A DNA stretch of 64,000 nt from Acidovorax sp. sic0104 (GTDB lineage: Bacteria; Pseudomonadota; Gammaproteobacteria; Burkholderiales; Burkholderiaceae_C), in the NCBI RefSeq assembly GCF_019219095.1, contig NZ_JAHUWH010000009.1, positions 62,001-126,000 on the forward strand, in the 5' to 3' direction. The notes under the pieces were generated by a model. That model was not told where the DNA came from, made no database searches, and saw nothing but the letters and a program-made list of their open reading frames with translations. Position 1 is the stretch's first letter. Every line of letters starts with the position of its first letter. Both the position numbers and the translations under genes were made by a program. Of this stretch, positions 7,866-19,401 are shown piece after piece.

Positions 7866-9452
7866 TCAATTCACCTTGATTAGCCGCCAGTCGATGCGGT
7901 TGTCCGGCCGTTGCACCAGGTCCACGTTCTTCTTCATCGCCCAGGCCAGCATCTGGTTGTGCAGCGGGATGTTGGCCACCGTGTCGTTCTGCAGCTGCAG
8001 GCCTTCGGTGAGCAAGCGGTTGCGCACGGGCTGGTCGATCTCGGTCTTGACCCGGTCCACGATGTAGTCCATGCGTTCGTTGCTGTAGCGCCCCAGGTTG
8101 TAGTTGCCGTCGCCACCCGTGGTCTTGGAGCGCGTGAGCGATTGCAGGGTGTACAGCGCGTCGAAGGTCGGCACGCCCCAGCTCAGCAACGCAATGCTGG
8201 CCTCGTGCCGCTGGGCCATGGGATAGTAGGTGATGGAGGGCATGGTGCGCAGCTTGGCCTTGATGCCTACGCGGGCCCACATCGAGGTGATGGCCTGGCA
8301 GAGGTTCTCGTCCTGGATGATGGAGTTGTTGCTGCACGCAAGGTCCACTTCAAAGCCGTCCTTGTAGCCCGCGTCGGCCAGCAATGCCTTGGCGGCATTG
8401 GGGTCGTAGGGCAGGCGCTTGTCCACGGCCTCCGTCCAGCCGTTGACCAGCGGCGAGACGATGGCGCCCGTGGGCTTGGACATGCCGCGCATGGTCACGC
8501 GCTGCAGCGCGGCCACGTCGATGGCCTGGTACAGCGCCTTGCGCACCCGCAGGTCCTTGAGCGGGTTCTTGCCCTTGATGCTGCTGCCCGGCAGTTCGTC
8601 GCGGAACTGGTCCAGGGCCAGGTAGACGGTGCGGTTCTCGACCATCTCCATCACCTTGAGGTTGGGATGGGCCTTGAGGCGCTCCAGGTCCTGCAGGTTG
8701 GCTTCGCGCACCATGTCCACCTCGCCCGAGAGCAGGGCCGCGATGCGCGTGGCCTCGGACTTGATGGGCGTGTAGACGATCTCGGTGACATTGCCTTCGG
8801 CCTTGCCCGCGTTCCACCACTGCGGGTTGGCGCTGAACACGATCTTCTGGTCGGGCACCCATTCCTTGAGCACGAAGGGGCCTGTGCCCATGGCATTGCG
8901 GTGCGAGAAGGTCTCGTCCTTGGACTTGATGTCCTTGGGCTCGACGGAGTTGTTCTTCTCGGACCAGGCCTTGCTCATCACGCGCAACTCGGTCAGCTGG
9001 TTGAGCAGCACCGGGTTGGGGTTCTTCAAAAAGATGTCGATGGTCTCGCCATCCACCTTGGCGATGCGGTCCATGCCCTGGGTGTAGATGGCATAGGTGG
9101 ACGTCTTGCTCATCGCGCGCTGCAGCGAATAGACCACGTCATCGGCCGTCATCAACGAGCCGTCGCTGAACTTCACGCCCTGGCGCAGCTTCACGCGCAG
9201 TTGCGTGGGGGTCACCTGTTGCCACGAAGTGGCCAAGAGCGGCTCGACCTTGAGCGTGCGGCTGTTGAACATCACGAGCGACTCGTACACCGCCGCATGG
9301 ACGCCATTGCCCAGCGCGCTGTTCTGCGAGTGGATGTCCATGGTCTGGATGTCGGTGGACCCGGCCCACTTGAACGGTTTTGCCGATACGGCCGGTGCGG
9401 CGGCTGCCAGGGCCAGGGTGGCGGCCGCGAGCAGGGAGTGCTTGAAGTGCAT
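7866..9452 (-). CDS. ABC transporter substrate-binding protein, family 5 (dipeptide/oligopeptide/nickel type)
   Basis: A 528-residue periplasmic binding protein of the SBP_bac_5 (DppA/OppA) family. The start at 9452 has AAGGAGA in place and gives a standard Sec signal peptide cleaved near AVSAKP. Family features include KLRQGVKFSDGSLMTADDVVYSLQRA near residue 90, FKEWVPDQKIVFSANPQWWN-like text (VLKEWVPDQ), and VRKALYQAIDVAALQ. No permease or ATPase genes lie next to it, so it is an orphan receptor whose partners are elsewhere. The ligand may be a peptide, opine or other small molecule. Confidence 0.92.
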   Translation of the reverse strand: MHFKHSLLAAATLALAAAAPAVSAKPFKWAGSTDIQTMDIHSQNSALGNGVHAAVYESLVMFNSRTLKVEPLLATSWQQVTPTQLRVKLRQGVKFSDGSLMTADDVVYSLQRAMSKTSTYAIYTQGMDRIAKVDGETIDIFLKNPNPVLLNQLTELRVMSKAWSEKNNSVEPKDIKSKDETFSHRNAMGTGPFVLKEWVPDQKIVFSANPQWWNAGKAEGNVTEIVYTPIKSEATRIAALLSGEVDMVREANLQDLERLKAHPNLKVMEMVENRTVYLALDQFRDELPGSSIKGKNPLKDLRVRKALYQAIDVAALQRVTMRGMSKPTGAIVSPLVNGWTEAVDKRLPYDPNAAKALLADAGYKDGFEVDLACSNNSIIQDENLCQAITSMWARVGIKAKLRTMPSITYYPMAQRHEASIALLSWGVPTFDALYTLQSLTRSKTTGGDGNYNLGRYSNERMDYIVDRVKTEIDQPVRNRLLTEGLQLQNDTVANIPLHNQMLAWAMKKNVDLVQRPDNRIDWRLIKVN

Positions 9453-9611
9453 GGAAGATCTCCTTTGCAAGACAGGGACGTGTGAAGGAACCGGCAATAT
9501 GCAGCAGGACGCCCGCGCGCCCAAGCCCCCTTCCGGGGGGTGTGGTTCGGGCGCTCAAGTGCGCGTCAGGGCCGATTGCGCAAACGCCGCAACTGCGGTA
9601 TCTGGCACGGC

Positions 9612-10142
9612 CTATGGGGCCAGGGGGTAGCGCACCCCCTCGCGCGAGGTGCCCACCTGCAGTTCATTGACCACGCCCATCACGTCGTCCACCAGCTCCA
9701 CGGCCTTCTCCAGCGCCCGCGCCTGCTCGGCCGACCGCACGCAGCCCTTGAGCGTGACCAGGCGGCGCTCGCCCAGCACCCACACGCTGGTGTCGTCAAA
9801 GCGCCCCTCCTCGCGGATGTAGCGCTGCACGCGCGGGATGATCTCGGCGTCGTAGAGGTAGGAATTGGGAAGCCGGCAACGCCCCACGCGGTGGCAGCTG
9901 CCGCCATGCTGCGAACGCACATGCGCCAGCTCGCGCACCTCGGCCTCGGTGTACAGCGGCCCCTCGGGCACCGGGCATCCGGGCATGGCGGAGGTGACCT
10001 GCACGAAGGGGTCGTTGAAGGCGTTGGTGCGGGCCGCAGGCGGCGTCGCAGCGCCCTGGCCCTGTGACATGCTGGACAGGCCCGCCACCAAGGCCAGTGC
10101 GAAGACCGTGCGCAGCGGGCGCCATGGCCGATCGAGTTGCAT
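9612..10142 (-). CDS. BON-domain exported protein
   Basis: A 176-residue protein with an N-terminal signal sequence (RPLRTVFALALVAGLSSMSQGQ) and a C-terminal BON domain (EIIPRVQRYIREEGRFDDTS through VTLKGCVRSAEQARALEKAVELVDDVMGVVNEL). BON domains bind phospholipid surfaces and occur in envelope-stress proteins such as OsmY. The start at 10142 has AAGGA upstream. A cysteine-bearing middle segment (PGCPVPEG, SCHRVGRCRLPNS) could form disulphides. No partner gene is evident. Confidence 0.85.
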   Translation of the reverse strand: MQLDRPWRPLRTVFALALVAGLSSMSQGQGAATPPAARTNAFNDPFVQVTSAMPGCPVPEGPLYTEAEVRELAHVRSQHGGSCHRVGRCRLPNSYLYDAEIIPRVQRYIREEGRFDDTSVWVLGERRLVTLKGCVRSAEQARALEKAVELVDDVMGVVNELQVGTSREGVRYPLAP

Positions 10143-10320
10143 GCTCGTGTCCTTTCGGTGAAGGGGAACGGGCATGTTAAGGCAGCCCGGAGGCAGCGGG
10201 GGCGTGGCGCCGCGCGGGGCCTGCGGAGTCGGCATTCAGCGCATCAAGACGCGGTTTTGGCCTGCAGACACGAGCGTGCGCGCGGCGATGATGGAGCCTT
10301 GCCACTTGTTGTCGGCGCTC

Positions 10321-10372
10321 CTTGATTTGTAGCTGAAAGCGCTTACCTATCAAGCCATGGAGCACATTTTTT
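10321..10372. repeat. Family A repeat, copy 2 (degenerate)
   Basis: TTGTAGCTGAAAGCGCTTACC followed by TATCAAGCCATGGAGCACATTTTTT resembles the other family A copies but has lost most of the first hairpin. It lies 40 bp upstream of the repair operon, where its AT-rich sequence could also supply promoter elements. Confidence 0.5.
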
Positions 10373-10411
10373 ACATTATCTCGCCCCTACTCCGCTCGTC
10401 CTCGCGCCGCC

Positions 10412-11473
10412 ATGCCCAGCGACCTCATCGTCCATCGCCCTGAAGGCCTGTACTGCCCGACCGGCGATTTCTACATCGACCCCTGGCGGCCGGTCGGCCG
10501 GGCGGTGATCACACATGCGCACTCGGACCACGCACGCATGGGCTCGGCGCACTACCTGGCGCACCGCGACAGCGAAGGCACGCTGCGCACCCGGCTGGGG
10601 GCGGACATCGACCTGCAGACTCTGGCCTACGGCGAGGCAATCAACCACCACGGCGTGCGCCTGTCCCTGCACCCGGCCGGGCATGTGCTGGGCTCGGCCC
10701 AGGTGCGCGTCGAACACGCAGGCCAGGTATGGGTGGCTTCGGGCGACTACAAGCTGGAGGACGACGGCACCTGCCCGCCCTTCGAGCCGGTGCGCTGCCA
10801 CACCTTCATCACCGAATCGACCTTCGGCCTGCCCATCTACCGCTGGCCGTCGCAGCCGGCGCTGTTCGCCGACATCAATGCCTGGTGGGCTGCGAACGCC
10901 GCAGCGGGCAAGGCCAGCATCCTCTACGCCTATGCCTTCGGCAAGGCGCAGCGGCTGCTGCACGGGGTGGACCCGACCATCGGCCCCATCGTCGTGCACG
11001 GGGCGGTGGAGCCGCTCAATGCCGTGTACCGCGCAGCGGGCGTGGCACTGCCGCGCACCCTGCGCGTGACGGACCCGGGCGTCACCAAGGCCGAGCTGCG
11101 CCGCGCACTCGTGCTGGCCCCGCCCTCGGCTGCGGGCACGCCCTGGCTCAAGCGGTTTGGCGAGCATTCCGATGCCTTTGCCAGCGGCTGGATGCTCGTG
11201 CGCGGCGCACGGCGCCGGCGCGGCGTGGACCTGGGCTTCGTGATGAGCGACCATGCCGACTGGCCGAGCCTGCAGAAGGCCATCGGAGCGACGGGGGCCG
11301 AGCGCATCATCGTCACGCACGGCAGCACCGAGGTCATGGTGCGCTGGCTGTGCGAACAGGGGCTGGATGCCCAGGTCTTCAAGACCGAATACGGCGCCGA
11401 CGACAACGAGGACGATGCGGCCGCCGCGCCCCCGGCACAGGGCAATGCACCGGAACCCGGGACAGCGCCATGA
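10412..11473 (+). CDS. Ligase-associated exonuclease, MBL fold
   Basis: A 353-residue metallo-beta-lactamase/beta-CASP-like nuclease of the ligase-associated DNA exonuclease family. Metal motif HAHSDH lies at 35-40; other family text includes HPAGHVLGSAQVRVEH, SGDYKLEDDGTCPPFEPV, TESTFGLPIYRW and a C-terminal DHADWPSLQ and VTHGS. It likely trims DNA ends before sealing. The stop overlaps the ligase start by 4 bp (ATGA), and the three following genes complete the bacterial exonuclease-ligase-helicase-phosphoesterase repair cluster. Confidence 0.93.
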   Translation: MPSDLIVHRPEGLYCPTGDFYIDPWRPVGRAVITHAHSDHARMGSAHYLAHRDSEGTLRTRLGADIDLQTLAYGEAINHHGVRLSLHPAGHVLGSAQVRVEHAGQVWVASGDYKLEDDGTCPPFEPVRCHTFITESTFGLPIYRWPSQPALFADINAWWAANAAAGKASILYAYAFGKAQRLLHGVDPTIGPIVVHGAVEPLNAVYRAAGVALPRTLRVTDPGVTKAELRRALVLAPPSAAGTPWLKRFGEHSDAFASGWMLVRGARRRRGVDLGFVMSDHADWPSLQKAIGATGAERIIVTHGSTEVMVRWLCEQGLDAQVFKTEYGADDNEDDAAAAPPAQGNAPEPGTAP

Positions 11474-13170
11474 AGGCCTTTGCCGCGCTGTTCCAGGCGC
11501 TCGATTCCACCACCGCGCAGTCGGCCAAGCTGGCCGCGCTGGTGGACTACCTGCGTGCGGCAGCGCCCGCCGATGCGGCCTGGGCCACTTACTTCCTGGC
11601 GGGCGGCAAGCCGCGCCAGATGGTGCCCACCAAGCGCTTGAAGGCCCTGGCGCAAGAGGCCGCCGGCCTGCCCGAGTGGCTGTTCGAGGAAAGCTACCAG
11701 GCCGTGGGCGACCTGGCCGAAACGCTGGCCCTGCTGCTGCCGCCCCCGGTGCATCCGGTGGACCTGCCACTGGCAGAGTGGATGGCGCAGCTGCTGCCCC
11801 TGCGCGCGCTGCCACCCGACGAGGCCGATGCCCGCCTGCGCGCGCATTGGGACATGCTGGCGCCGGAGCAACGCTTTGTGTATTTCAAGCTCATCACCGG
11901 CAACTTCCGCGTGGGCGTGTCGCGCCTGCAGGTGACGCAGGCGCTGGCCACGGTGAGCGCGCTGGACCCCAAGCGCATCGCGCACCGGCTCATGGGCTAC
12001 ACGCAGATGGGCCGCCAGCCCCGGGCCGAGGACTACGCCGCGCTCGTGGCACCGGTGGACGCGGCCGCCGAGGACGGCCATGCCGTGGACGCGAGCCTGG
12101 CCGGCCAGCCCTACCCCTTCTTCCTGGCCCACCCGTTCAGCCAGCCCGTGGACGAGATGGCTGCGCTGCTGGGCGCGCCTGAAGACTGGCTGGTGGAGTG
12201 GAAGTGGGACGGCATCCGCGCGCAGATCGTGCGCCGCGCGGGCCAGGTGTGGGTCTGGTCGCGTGGCGAGGAGCTGGTGACCGAGCGCTTCCCCGAGCTG
12301 GGCGAGGTCGCGATGGCGGCCCTGCCCGACGGCACCGTGGTCGATGGCGAGATCCTGGTGTGGCTGCCCGACGAGCCCCTGCCCCGCCCGTTTGCCGACC
12401 TGCAAAAGCGCCTGGGCCGCAAGACCCTCACCCCCAAGCTGCTGCGCGAACTGCCAGTGGTGCTGGTCGCCTACGACCTGCTCGAACACGCGGGCCAGGA
12501 CTTGCGCCAGCAGCCGCAGCAGGCACGCCGCGCGCTGCTGGAGACGGTGCTGCAGCCGCCGCCCGACGCCATCGCAGAGCCCGCAGCCCCGCCCGCCTTG
12601 CGGCTGAGCGTCCTGCTGCACGGCGCCGACTGGCGAGACCTTGCGGGCCAGCGCGAGGCCGCGCGCGGCATGGGCACCGAGGGCTTCATGCTCAAGCACC
12701 GCCAGGCACGCTATGGCGTGGGCCGCACCAAGGACGTGGGCGTGTGGTGGAAGTGGAAGATCGACCCCATGAGCGTGGACGCCGTGCTGATCTACGCCCA
12801 GCGCGGCCACGGTCGGCGAGCAAGCCTGTACACCGACTACACCTTCGCTGTGTGGACAGGCCCAGCGGACGATCCGGACCGGCAGCTCGTGCCCTTCGCC
12901 AAGGCCTATTCGGGCCTGACGGATGCCGAGATCGCGCAAGTGGACGCCATCATCCGCAGGACCACGCGCGAGAGCTTCGGGCCCGTGCGCAGCGTGGATG
13001 CGACGCAGGTGTTCGAGCTGGGCTTCGAGGGCATCGCCCGCAGCCCGCGCCACAAGAGCGGCATCGCCGTGCGGTTTCCGCGCATGCTGCGCTGGCGCCA
13101 GGACAAGCCGGTGGCCGAAGCCGACACGCTGCAGACCCTGGCAGCCCTGTTGCCTGACCCCAACCCATGA
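11470..13170 (+). CDS. ATP-dependent DNA ligase (ligase-associated cluster)
   Basis: A 566-residue ATP-dependent DNA ligase. The adenylated lysine is in [10 protein letters not shown] (Lys245). The N-terminal DNA-binding domain covers about residues 1-190 ([15 protein letters not shown]), the nucleotidyltransferase domain about 220-430 ([31 protein letters not shown]) and an OB-fold domain the rest ([20 protein letters not shown]). This is the two-domain type with an N-terminal extension, not an NHEJ LigD fusion; no Ku gene is in the window. It overlaps the exonuclease gene by 4 bp and the helicase gene by 4 bp, so the three are tightly coupled. Confidence 0.95.
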   Translation: MKAFAALFQALDSTTAQSAKLAALVDYLRAAAPADAAWATYFLAGGKPRQMVPTKRLKALAQEAAGLPEWLFEESYQAVGDLAETLALLLPPPVHPVDLPLAEWMAQLLPLRALPPDEADARLRAHWDMLAPEQRFVYFKLITGNFRVGVSRLQVTQALATVSALDPKRIAHRLMGYTQMGRQPRAEDYAALVAPVDAAAEDGHAVDASLAGQPYPFFLAHPFSQPVDEMAALLGAPEDWLVEWKWDGIRAQIVRRAGQVWVWSRGEELVTERFPELGEVAMAALPDGTVVDGEILVWLPDEPLPRPFADLQKRLGRKTLTPKLLRELPVVLVAYDLLEHAGQDLRQQPQQARRALLETVLQPPPDAIAEPAAPPALRLSVLLHGADWRDLAGQREAARGMGTEGFMLKHRQARYGVGRTKDVGVWWKWKIDPMSVDAVLIYAQRGHGRRASLYTDYTFAVWTGPADDPDRQLVPFAKAYSGLTDAEIAQVDAIIRRTTRESFGPVRSVDATQVFELGFEGIARSPRHKSGIAVRFPRMLRWRQDKPVAEADTLQTLAALLPDPNP

Positions 13171-15956
13171 ACACCGCACGGCGCCCCCGCAAACAGGTCT
13201 CGACCCAGGCTGCCGGCGCGGCAGCCGCGTGGATGGCCGCACGCGGCTGGCAAGCTTTCGCCTTCCAGCACGAGGTGTGGAAAGCCCTGGGCGAAGGCCG
13301 CTCGGGACTTCTGCACGCCACCACCGGCGCGGGCAAGACGTACGCCGTATGGCTGGGCGCGCTGCAGCACCTGGCGTTGCCACCGACCGTTCGGGCTGAG
13401 CCTGTCGAAGCCGGGACTCGCACGGATGCCAACCCTTCCATGCACTCCGCAAGCGCGGCTTCGGGCACATCGCCCGTCCTGCCGTCGAACGAAGCGGCGG
13501 GCACGCGCGCCCGCCGAGCATCCGCACCGCCCCTCGCCGTGCTGTGGATCACGCCCATGCGCGCTCTGGCTGCCGACACACTGCGCGCGCTGCAGGCGCC
13601 GCTGCCAGACCTGGCGCCCGACTGGACCAGCGGCCTGCGCACGGGAGACACCGCCAGCAGCGAGCGCGCCGCGCAGGACCGCCGCCTGCCCACGCTGCTG
13701 GTGACCACGCCCGAAAGCGTCTCGCTGCTGCTGGCACGCGCCGATGCGCGCGAGCGCCTGGAAAGAGTGCGCCTGGTGGTGGTGGACGAGTGGCACGAGC
13801 TGGTGGGCAACAAGCGCGGCGTGCAGGCGCAGCTGGCGCTGGCCCGTCTGTCGGGCTGGAACCCGGCACTGCAGGTGTGGGGCATGTCGGCCACGCTGGG
13901 CAACCTGCAGGAAGCGCTGCACACCCTGCTGCCCAGTCCGGTGCCGGATGCACCCGCAGCACCGCCCGCCGCACTGGTGCAGGGCCGCATCGACAAGGCA
14001 CTGCGGGTGGACGTGATGCTGCCGCCCAAGGTGGACCGCTTTGCCTGGGCCGGCCACATGGGTCTGGCGCTGTTGCCGCAGGTGGTGAACTCCATCGAGG
14101 CCTGTGCCTCCACACTCGTATTCACGAACACGAGATCCCAGGCCGAGCGCTGGTACCAGGCCCTGCTGGAGGCGCGGCCCGACTGGGCCGGCACCATCGC
14201 ACTGCACCACGGCTCGCTGAGCCAGGAAGTGCGCGCGTGGGTCGAGGCCGGGCTCAAGGCCGGCCAGCTCAAGGCCGTGGTCTGCACGTCGAGCCTGGAC
14301 CTGGGCGTGGACTTCCTGCCCGTGGAGCAGGTGCTGCAGATCGGCTCTGCCAAGGGCGTGGGGCGGCTGGTGCAGCGCGCGGGCCGCTCGGGCCACGCAC
14401 CGGGGCGTACCTCCAGCATCACCCTGGTGCCCACGCACAGCCTGGAGCTGGTGGAGGCCGCCGCCGCGCGCCACGCGCTGGCGCAAGGCCGCATCGAAGA
14501 CCGGCACACGCCGCGCGCGCCGCTCGATGTGCTGGTGCAGCACCTGGTCACCATCGCCCTGGGCGGCGGCTTCGTGCCCGATGCGCTGCTGGCCGAGGTG
14601 CGCCGCGCCCCGGCCTATGCCACGCTGGCCGACAACGACTGGCAGTGGGCCCTGCAGTTCGTGCGCCAGGGCGGCGCGTCGCTGGCCACGTACCCCGACT
14701 TCCAGCGCGCGGTGCCCGACGAAGACGGCACATGGCGCGTGCCCGATGCGCGGCTGGCGCGCCGGCACCGCAGCAACATCGGCACCATCGTGAGCGATGC
14801 GAGCATGCAGGTGCAGTTCGTGAGCGGCGGGCGCCTGGGTTCGGTCGAAGAGAGCTTCATCGCGCGGCTGCGCAAGGGCGACGTGTTCATGTTCGCCGGC
14901 CGCCTGCTGGAGCTGGTACGCACCCAACAGATGACGGCCTACGTGCGCATTGCCCCCAAGGGCAGCGCCTCGCTGCCGCGCTGGAACGGCGGGCGCATGC
15001 CGCTGTCGAACACGCTGGCCGACGCCATGCTGGAGATGCTGGAGCAGGCCGAGCGCGGTATCTACGCATCGCCCGAGATGCAGTGCGCCCGCCCGCTGCT
15101 GGCCGTGCAGCATGCGTGGTCCGCCCTGCCCACGCCGGGCCGCCTCGTGGCCGAGACCCTGCACACGCGCGAGGGCTGGCACCTGTACCTGTACCCGCTG
15201 GCGGGCCGCCTGGTGCACCTGGGCCTGGCGGGGCTGCTGGCCTGGCGCGCGTCGCGCGAGGTGGCCAACACCTTCTCCATCGCGGTGAACGACTACGGGC
15301 TGGAGCTGCTATCGGCCAAGCCCATCGACTGGTCGGCACTGTTGCCGCGCATCCTGGGCGAGGGCACGCCCACCACCCTGGGCAGCGGGCTGGAGGACGA
15401 AGTGCTGGCCAGCCTGAACGCCACCGAGATGGCGCGCCGGCGCTTTCGCGAGATCGCGCGGATCGCGGGCCTCATCTTCCAGAGCCACCCCGGCGAGCAG
15501 CGCAGCAGCCGGCAGCTGCAAGCCTCGTCCTCGCTGTACTACGACGTGTTCGCGCAGTACGACCCCGGAAACCTGCTGCTGGCCCAGGCCCGTGCCGAGC
15601 TGCTCGCCAACGAGCTGGACATGGACCGCCTGGCGCGCACGCTGCGCGGCATGCAGGCGCAGACATTGTCCATCCACGCCATCGAGCGGCCCACGCCCTT
15701 CGCTCTGCCCTTGATGGTGGAGCGCTTTCGCGAGCGCCTGAGCACCGAGACGCTGGCCGACCGGCTGGCGCGCATGGTGCAGGCGCTGGAGAAAGCCGCC
15801 GATGACACCACCGGCACCCACGAAGCCGATAATCCGGTGCAGCCGGCCGACATGGCCTGGGATGTGCCCGATGGGGCCACCGCCGCCGCCCGGCGCCCCC
15901 GACGGAGCAACGGCGAGGGTGCAGCGCGCAGGCCCCGCAGGCGCCACGGTTTCTGA
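13167..15956 (+). CDS. Ligase-associated DEXH-box helicase, Lhr-core type
   Basis: A 929-residue superfamily-2 helicase. Walker A ATTGAGKT at 51-58, Walker B DEWH at 207-210, [11 protein letters not shown] (motif III region), [26 protein letters not shown] and [10 protein letters not shown] (motifs V-VI). The remaining half carries the WH and Lhr-core domains. Residues 74-120 form an extra, low-complexity insert between motif I and motif Ia. Its first nine residues (TVRAEPVEA) are encoded by a 26-bp dispersed repeat at 13387-13412. It overlaps the ligase by 4 bp; a 3'-to-5' helicase role in DNA repair is inferred from the family. Confidence 0.94.
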   Translation: MNTARRPRKQVSTQAAGAAAAWMAARGWQAFAFQHEVWKALGEGRSGLLHATTGAGKTYAVWLGALQHLALPPTVRAEPVEAGTRTDANPSMHSASAASGTSPVLPSNEAAGTRARRASAPPLAVLWITPMRALAADTLRALQAPLPDLAPDWTSGLRTGDTASSERAAQDRRLPTLLVTTPESVSLLLARADARERLERVRLVVVDEWHELVGNKRGVQAQLALARLSGWNPALQVWGMSATLGNLQEALHTLLPSPVPDAPAAPPAALVQGRIDKALRVDVMLPPKVDRFAWAGHMGLALLPQVVNSIEACASTLVFTNTRSQAERWYQALLEARPDWAGTIALHHGSLSQEVRAWVEAGLKAGQLKAVVCTSSLDLGVDFLPVEQVLQIGSAKGVGRLVQRAGRSGHAPGRTSSITLVPTHSLELVEAAAARHALAQGRIEDRHTPRAPLDVLVQHLVTIALGGGFVPDALLAEVRRAPAYATLADNDWQWALQFVRQGGASLATYPDFQRAVPDEDGTWRVPDARLARRHRSNIGTIVSDASMQVQFVSGGRLGSVEESFIARLRKGDVFMFAGRLLELVRTQQMTAYVRIAPKGSASLPRWNGGRMPLSNTLADAMLEMLEQAERGIYASPEMQCARPLLAVQHAWSALPTPGRLVAETLHTREGWHLYLYPLAGRLVHLGLAGLLAWRASREVANTFSIAVNDYGLELLSAKPIDWSALLPRILGEGTPTTLGSGLEDEVLASLNATEMARRRFREIARIAGLIFQSHPGEQRSSRQLQASSSLYYDVFAQYDPGNLLLAQARAELLANELDMDRLARTLRGMQAQTLSIHAIERPTPFALPLMVERFRERLSTETLADRLARMVQALEKAADDTTGTHEADNPVQPADMAWDVPDGATAAARRPRRSNGEGAARRPRRRHGF
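13387..13412. repeat. Family D 26-bp repeat inside the helicase gene
   Basis: Begins CCGTTCGGGCTGAGCC and is an exact 26/26 reverse-complement match to 37852-37877 in an intergenic region. It is translated in frame as TVRAEPVEA. Confidence 0.85.
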
Positions 15957-15976
15957 GCCCCCTCCATAGCCACGCC

Positions 15977-16693
15977 TTGAACGTACCCTCGCTGCCCCAG
16001 ATCCCGCCCCCCGGCGCCCACGCCCTCACCCTGCCCGGCGGCACCGTGCTGTGGCTGCTGCCCCAGCGCGCGGTGGCCTGGCCCGCGGCGCGCATGGCCT
16101 TCGTGGCCGACGTGCACTTCGGCAAGGCCGCCACCTTCCGCCGTGCCGGCCAGCCCGTACCGCACGGCACCACGGCCGACAACCTGGCCAGACTCGACGC
16201 GGTGCTGTGCGCCACGGGCGCGCAGCACCTGGTCTTCCTGGGCGATTTCCTGCACGCGCGCAGCGGCGCGGACGAGCCCCTGTGGGCCCAGCTGCAGCCC
16301 TGGCGCGAACGCCATGCACACATTCACATGACCCTGGTGCGCGGCAACCACGACCTGCACGCAGGCGACCCCCCTCCTTCACTGTCCATCGACCTGGCCG
16401 ATGAGCCCTGGCATCCCGTGCCAGGGGCCGAGGTCCTGGCGTGCCACCACCCGCAGGCCGCTGCCGATGGCACCGTGATGGCGGGCCACCTGCACCCCAC
16501 GGTGATGCTCCAAGGCCTTGCACGCGACGCCCTGCGCGTGCCTTGCTTCGCGTGGGAACCGGGGCTGCTGGTGCTGCCGGCCTTCGGGGCCTTTACCGGC
16601 ACGTCGAGCCAGTCAGTCGCACCGTCGGCGCAGCCATTTGCGGTGGCAGGGGACCGCATACTGCCCCTGCGGCGAGCAGCGGCACCCGCTTGA
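15977..16693 (+). CDS. Ligase-associated metallophosphoesterase (PdeM type)
   Basis: A 238-residue calcineurin-like phosphoesterase, last gene of the repair cluster. Metal motifs: VADVHFGKAATFRRAG near residue 43, FLGDFLHARSG near 90, RGNHD near 120, ACHHPQ and GHLHPTV near 160-170. The family hydrolyses phosphodiester or cyclic-nucleotide bonds with Mn. The start is a TTG at 15977 because no ATG lies in frame before the first conserved block; it is 20 bp after the helicase stop. The start is uncertain, the identity is not. Confidence 0.88.
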   Translation: MNVPSLPQIPPPGAHALTLPGGTVLWLLPQRAVAWPAARMAFVADVHFGKAATFRRAGQPVPHGTTADNLARLDAVLCATGAQHLVFLGDFLHARSGADEPLWAQLQPWRERHAHIHMTLVRGNHDLHAGDPPPSLSIDLADEPWHPVPGAEVLACHHPQAAADGTVMAGHLHPTVMLQGLARDALRVPCFAWEPGLLVLPAFGAFTGTSSQSVAPSAQPFAVAGDRILPLRRAAAPA

Positions 16694-16800
16694 ACCGAGC
16701 CCGCCCATGGCCCTGCCCGCCATGGGGATTTGCCGCTTCTTGCGGCCGCCGTATGCCCCGCAATGGACCGCGCCTGCAAGGGGGCGCGCGAAAAAAGTGC

Positions 16801-16845
16801 ATTTACCCGGCGGTAAATTTTGCATAGTGGAATTCAATTGCAAAA
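16801..16845. promoter_or_regulatory. Two adjacent inverted repeats upstream of icd
   Basis: ATTTACC-CGGC-GGTAAAT at 16801-16818 (perfect 7-bp arms) directly followed by TTTTGCA-N14-TGCAAAA at 16818-16845. They lie in an AT-rich patch about 110-150 bp before the isocitrate dehydrogenase start and are probably operator and promoter elements. A further GAATGC-GAGA-GCATTC hairpin lies at 16876-16891. The regulators are unknown. Confidence 0.45.
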
Positions 16846-16953
16846 ACCGGGACCGACGAAAGCTCCAAGGAAGGAGAATGCGAGAGCATTCGCGTTTGGC
16901 CTCTGCCGTACCCTGGCGGAGGGCTCCTACCTACTCGTTTCGTGAGACAAGCC

Positions 16954-19191
<2,238 letters not shown>

Positions 19192-19200
19192 GAGCCACGC

Positions 19201-19260
19201 CCCTGAGCCGCTGTGCGCTGTCCCCGAAAGGGAACGCGCCAGTTATCCAGGGGGAGGGCG
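19201..19260. repeat. Family C repeat fragment
   Basis: CCCTGAGCCGCTGTGCGC followed by a CCCCGAAAGGG core and a CCAGGGGGAGG end. It resembles one end of the family C elements at 29528, 37945, 45013 and 46205 and begins ten bases after the icd stop. Confidence 0.45.
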
Positions 19261-19290
19261 GATGGTGATTTATTGATGAAATAAGTCTCT

Positions 19291-19332
19291 ACCGCGCTCC
19301 CAATAAGCGCTAGCAGCTATATTTTTCATAGC
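19291..19332. repeat. Family A repeat, copy 3 (inverted orientation)
   Basis: CGCGCTCCCAATAAGCGCTAGC followed by AGCTATATTTTTCATAGC: the AGCGCT module and GCTAT..ATAGC hairpin in the opposite order to copy 1, so this copy is inverted. Confidence 0.6.
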
Positions 19333-19341
19333 GCATTAAAA

Positions 19342-19371
19342 CAAAGGCCCTGCTGACCAGCAGGGCCTTTG
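19342..19371 (-). terminator. Strong hairpin terminator between icd and the convergent hydrolase
   Basis: A perfect 13-bp stem (CAAAGGCCCTGCT / AGCAGGGCCTTTG) with a GACC loop. On the minus strand it is followed by TTTT, a standard intrinsic terminator for the hydrolase gene ending at 19402. In the icd direction the T-run is poor, but the stem may still work. Confidence 0.85.
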
Positions 19372-19401
19372 TGCTTTGCGGAGCCTGTTGCCGTCGTGGG
19401 C

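Noticed and set aside
10729-11469. Upstream extension of the ligase frame
   Set aside because: It overlaps the exonuclease gene completely and is Arg/Gly-rich; the ATG at 11470 starts the known ligase N-terminus.
16876-16953. Possible leader peptide (ATG at 16878) upstream of icd
   Set aside because: The purine-rich AGGAG is only two bases from the ATG and the frame runs on through icd without an in-frame stop; no attenuator-like codon run is present.
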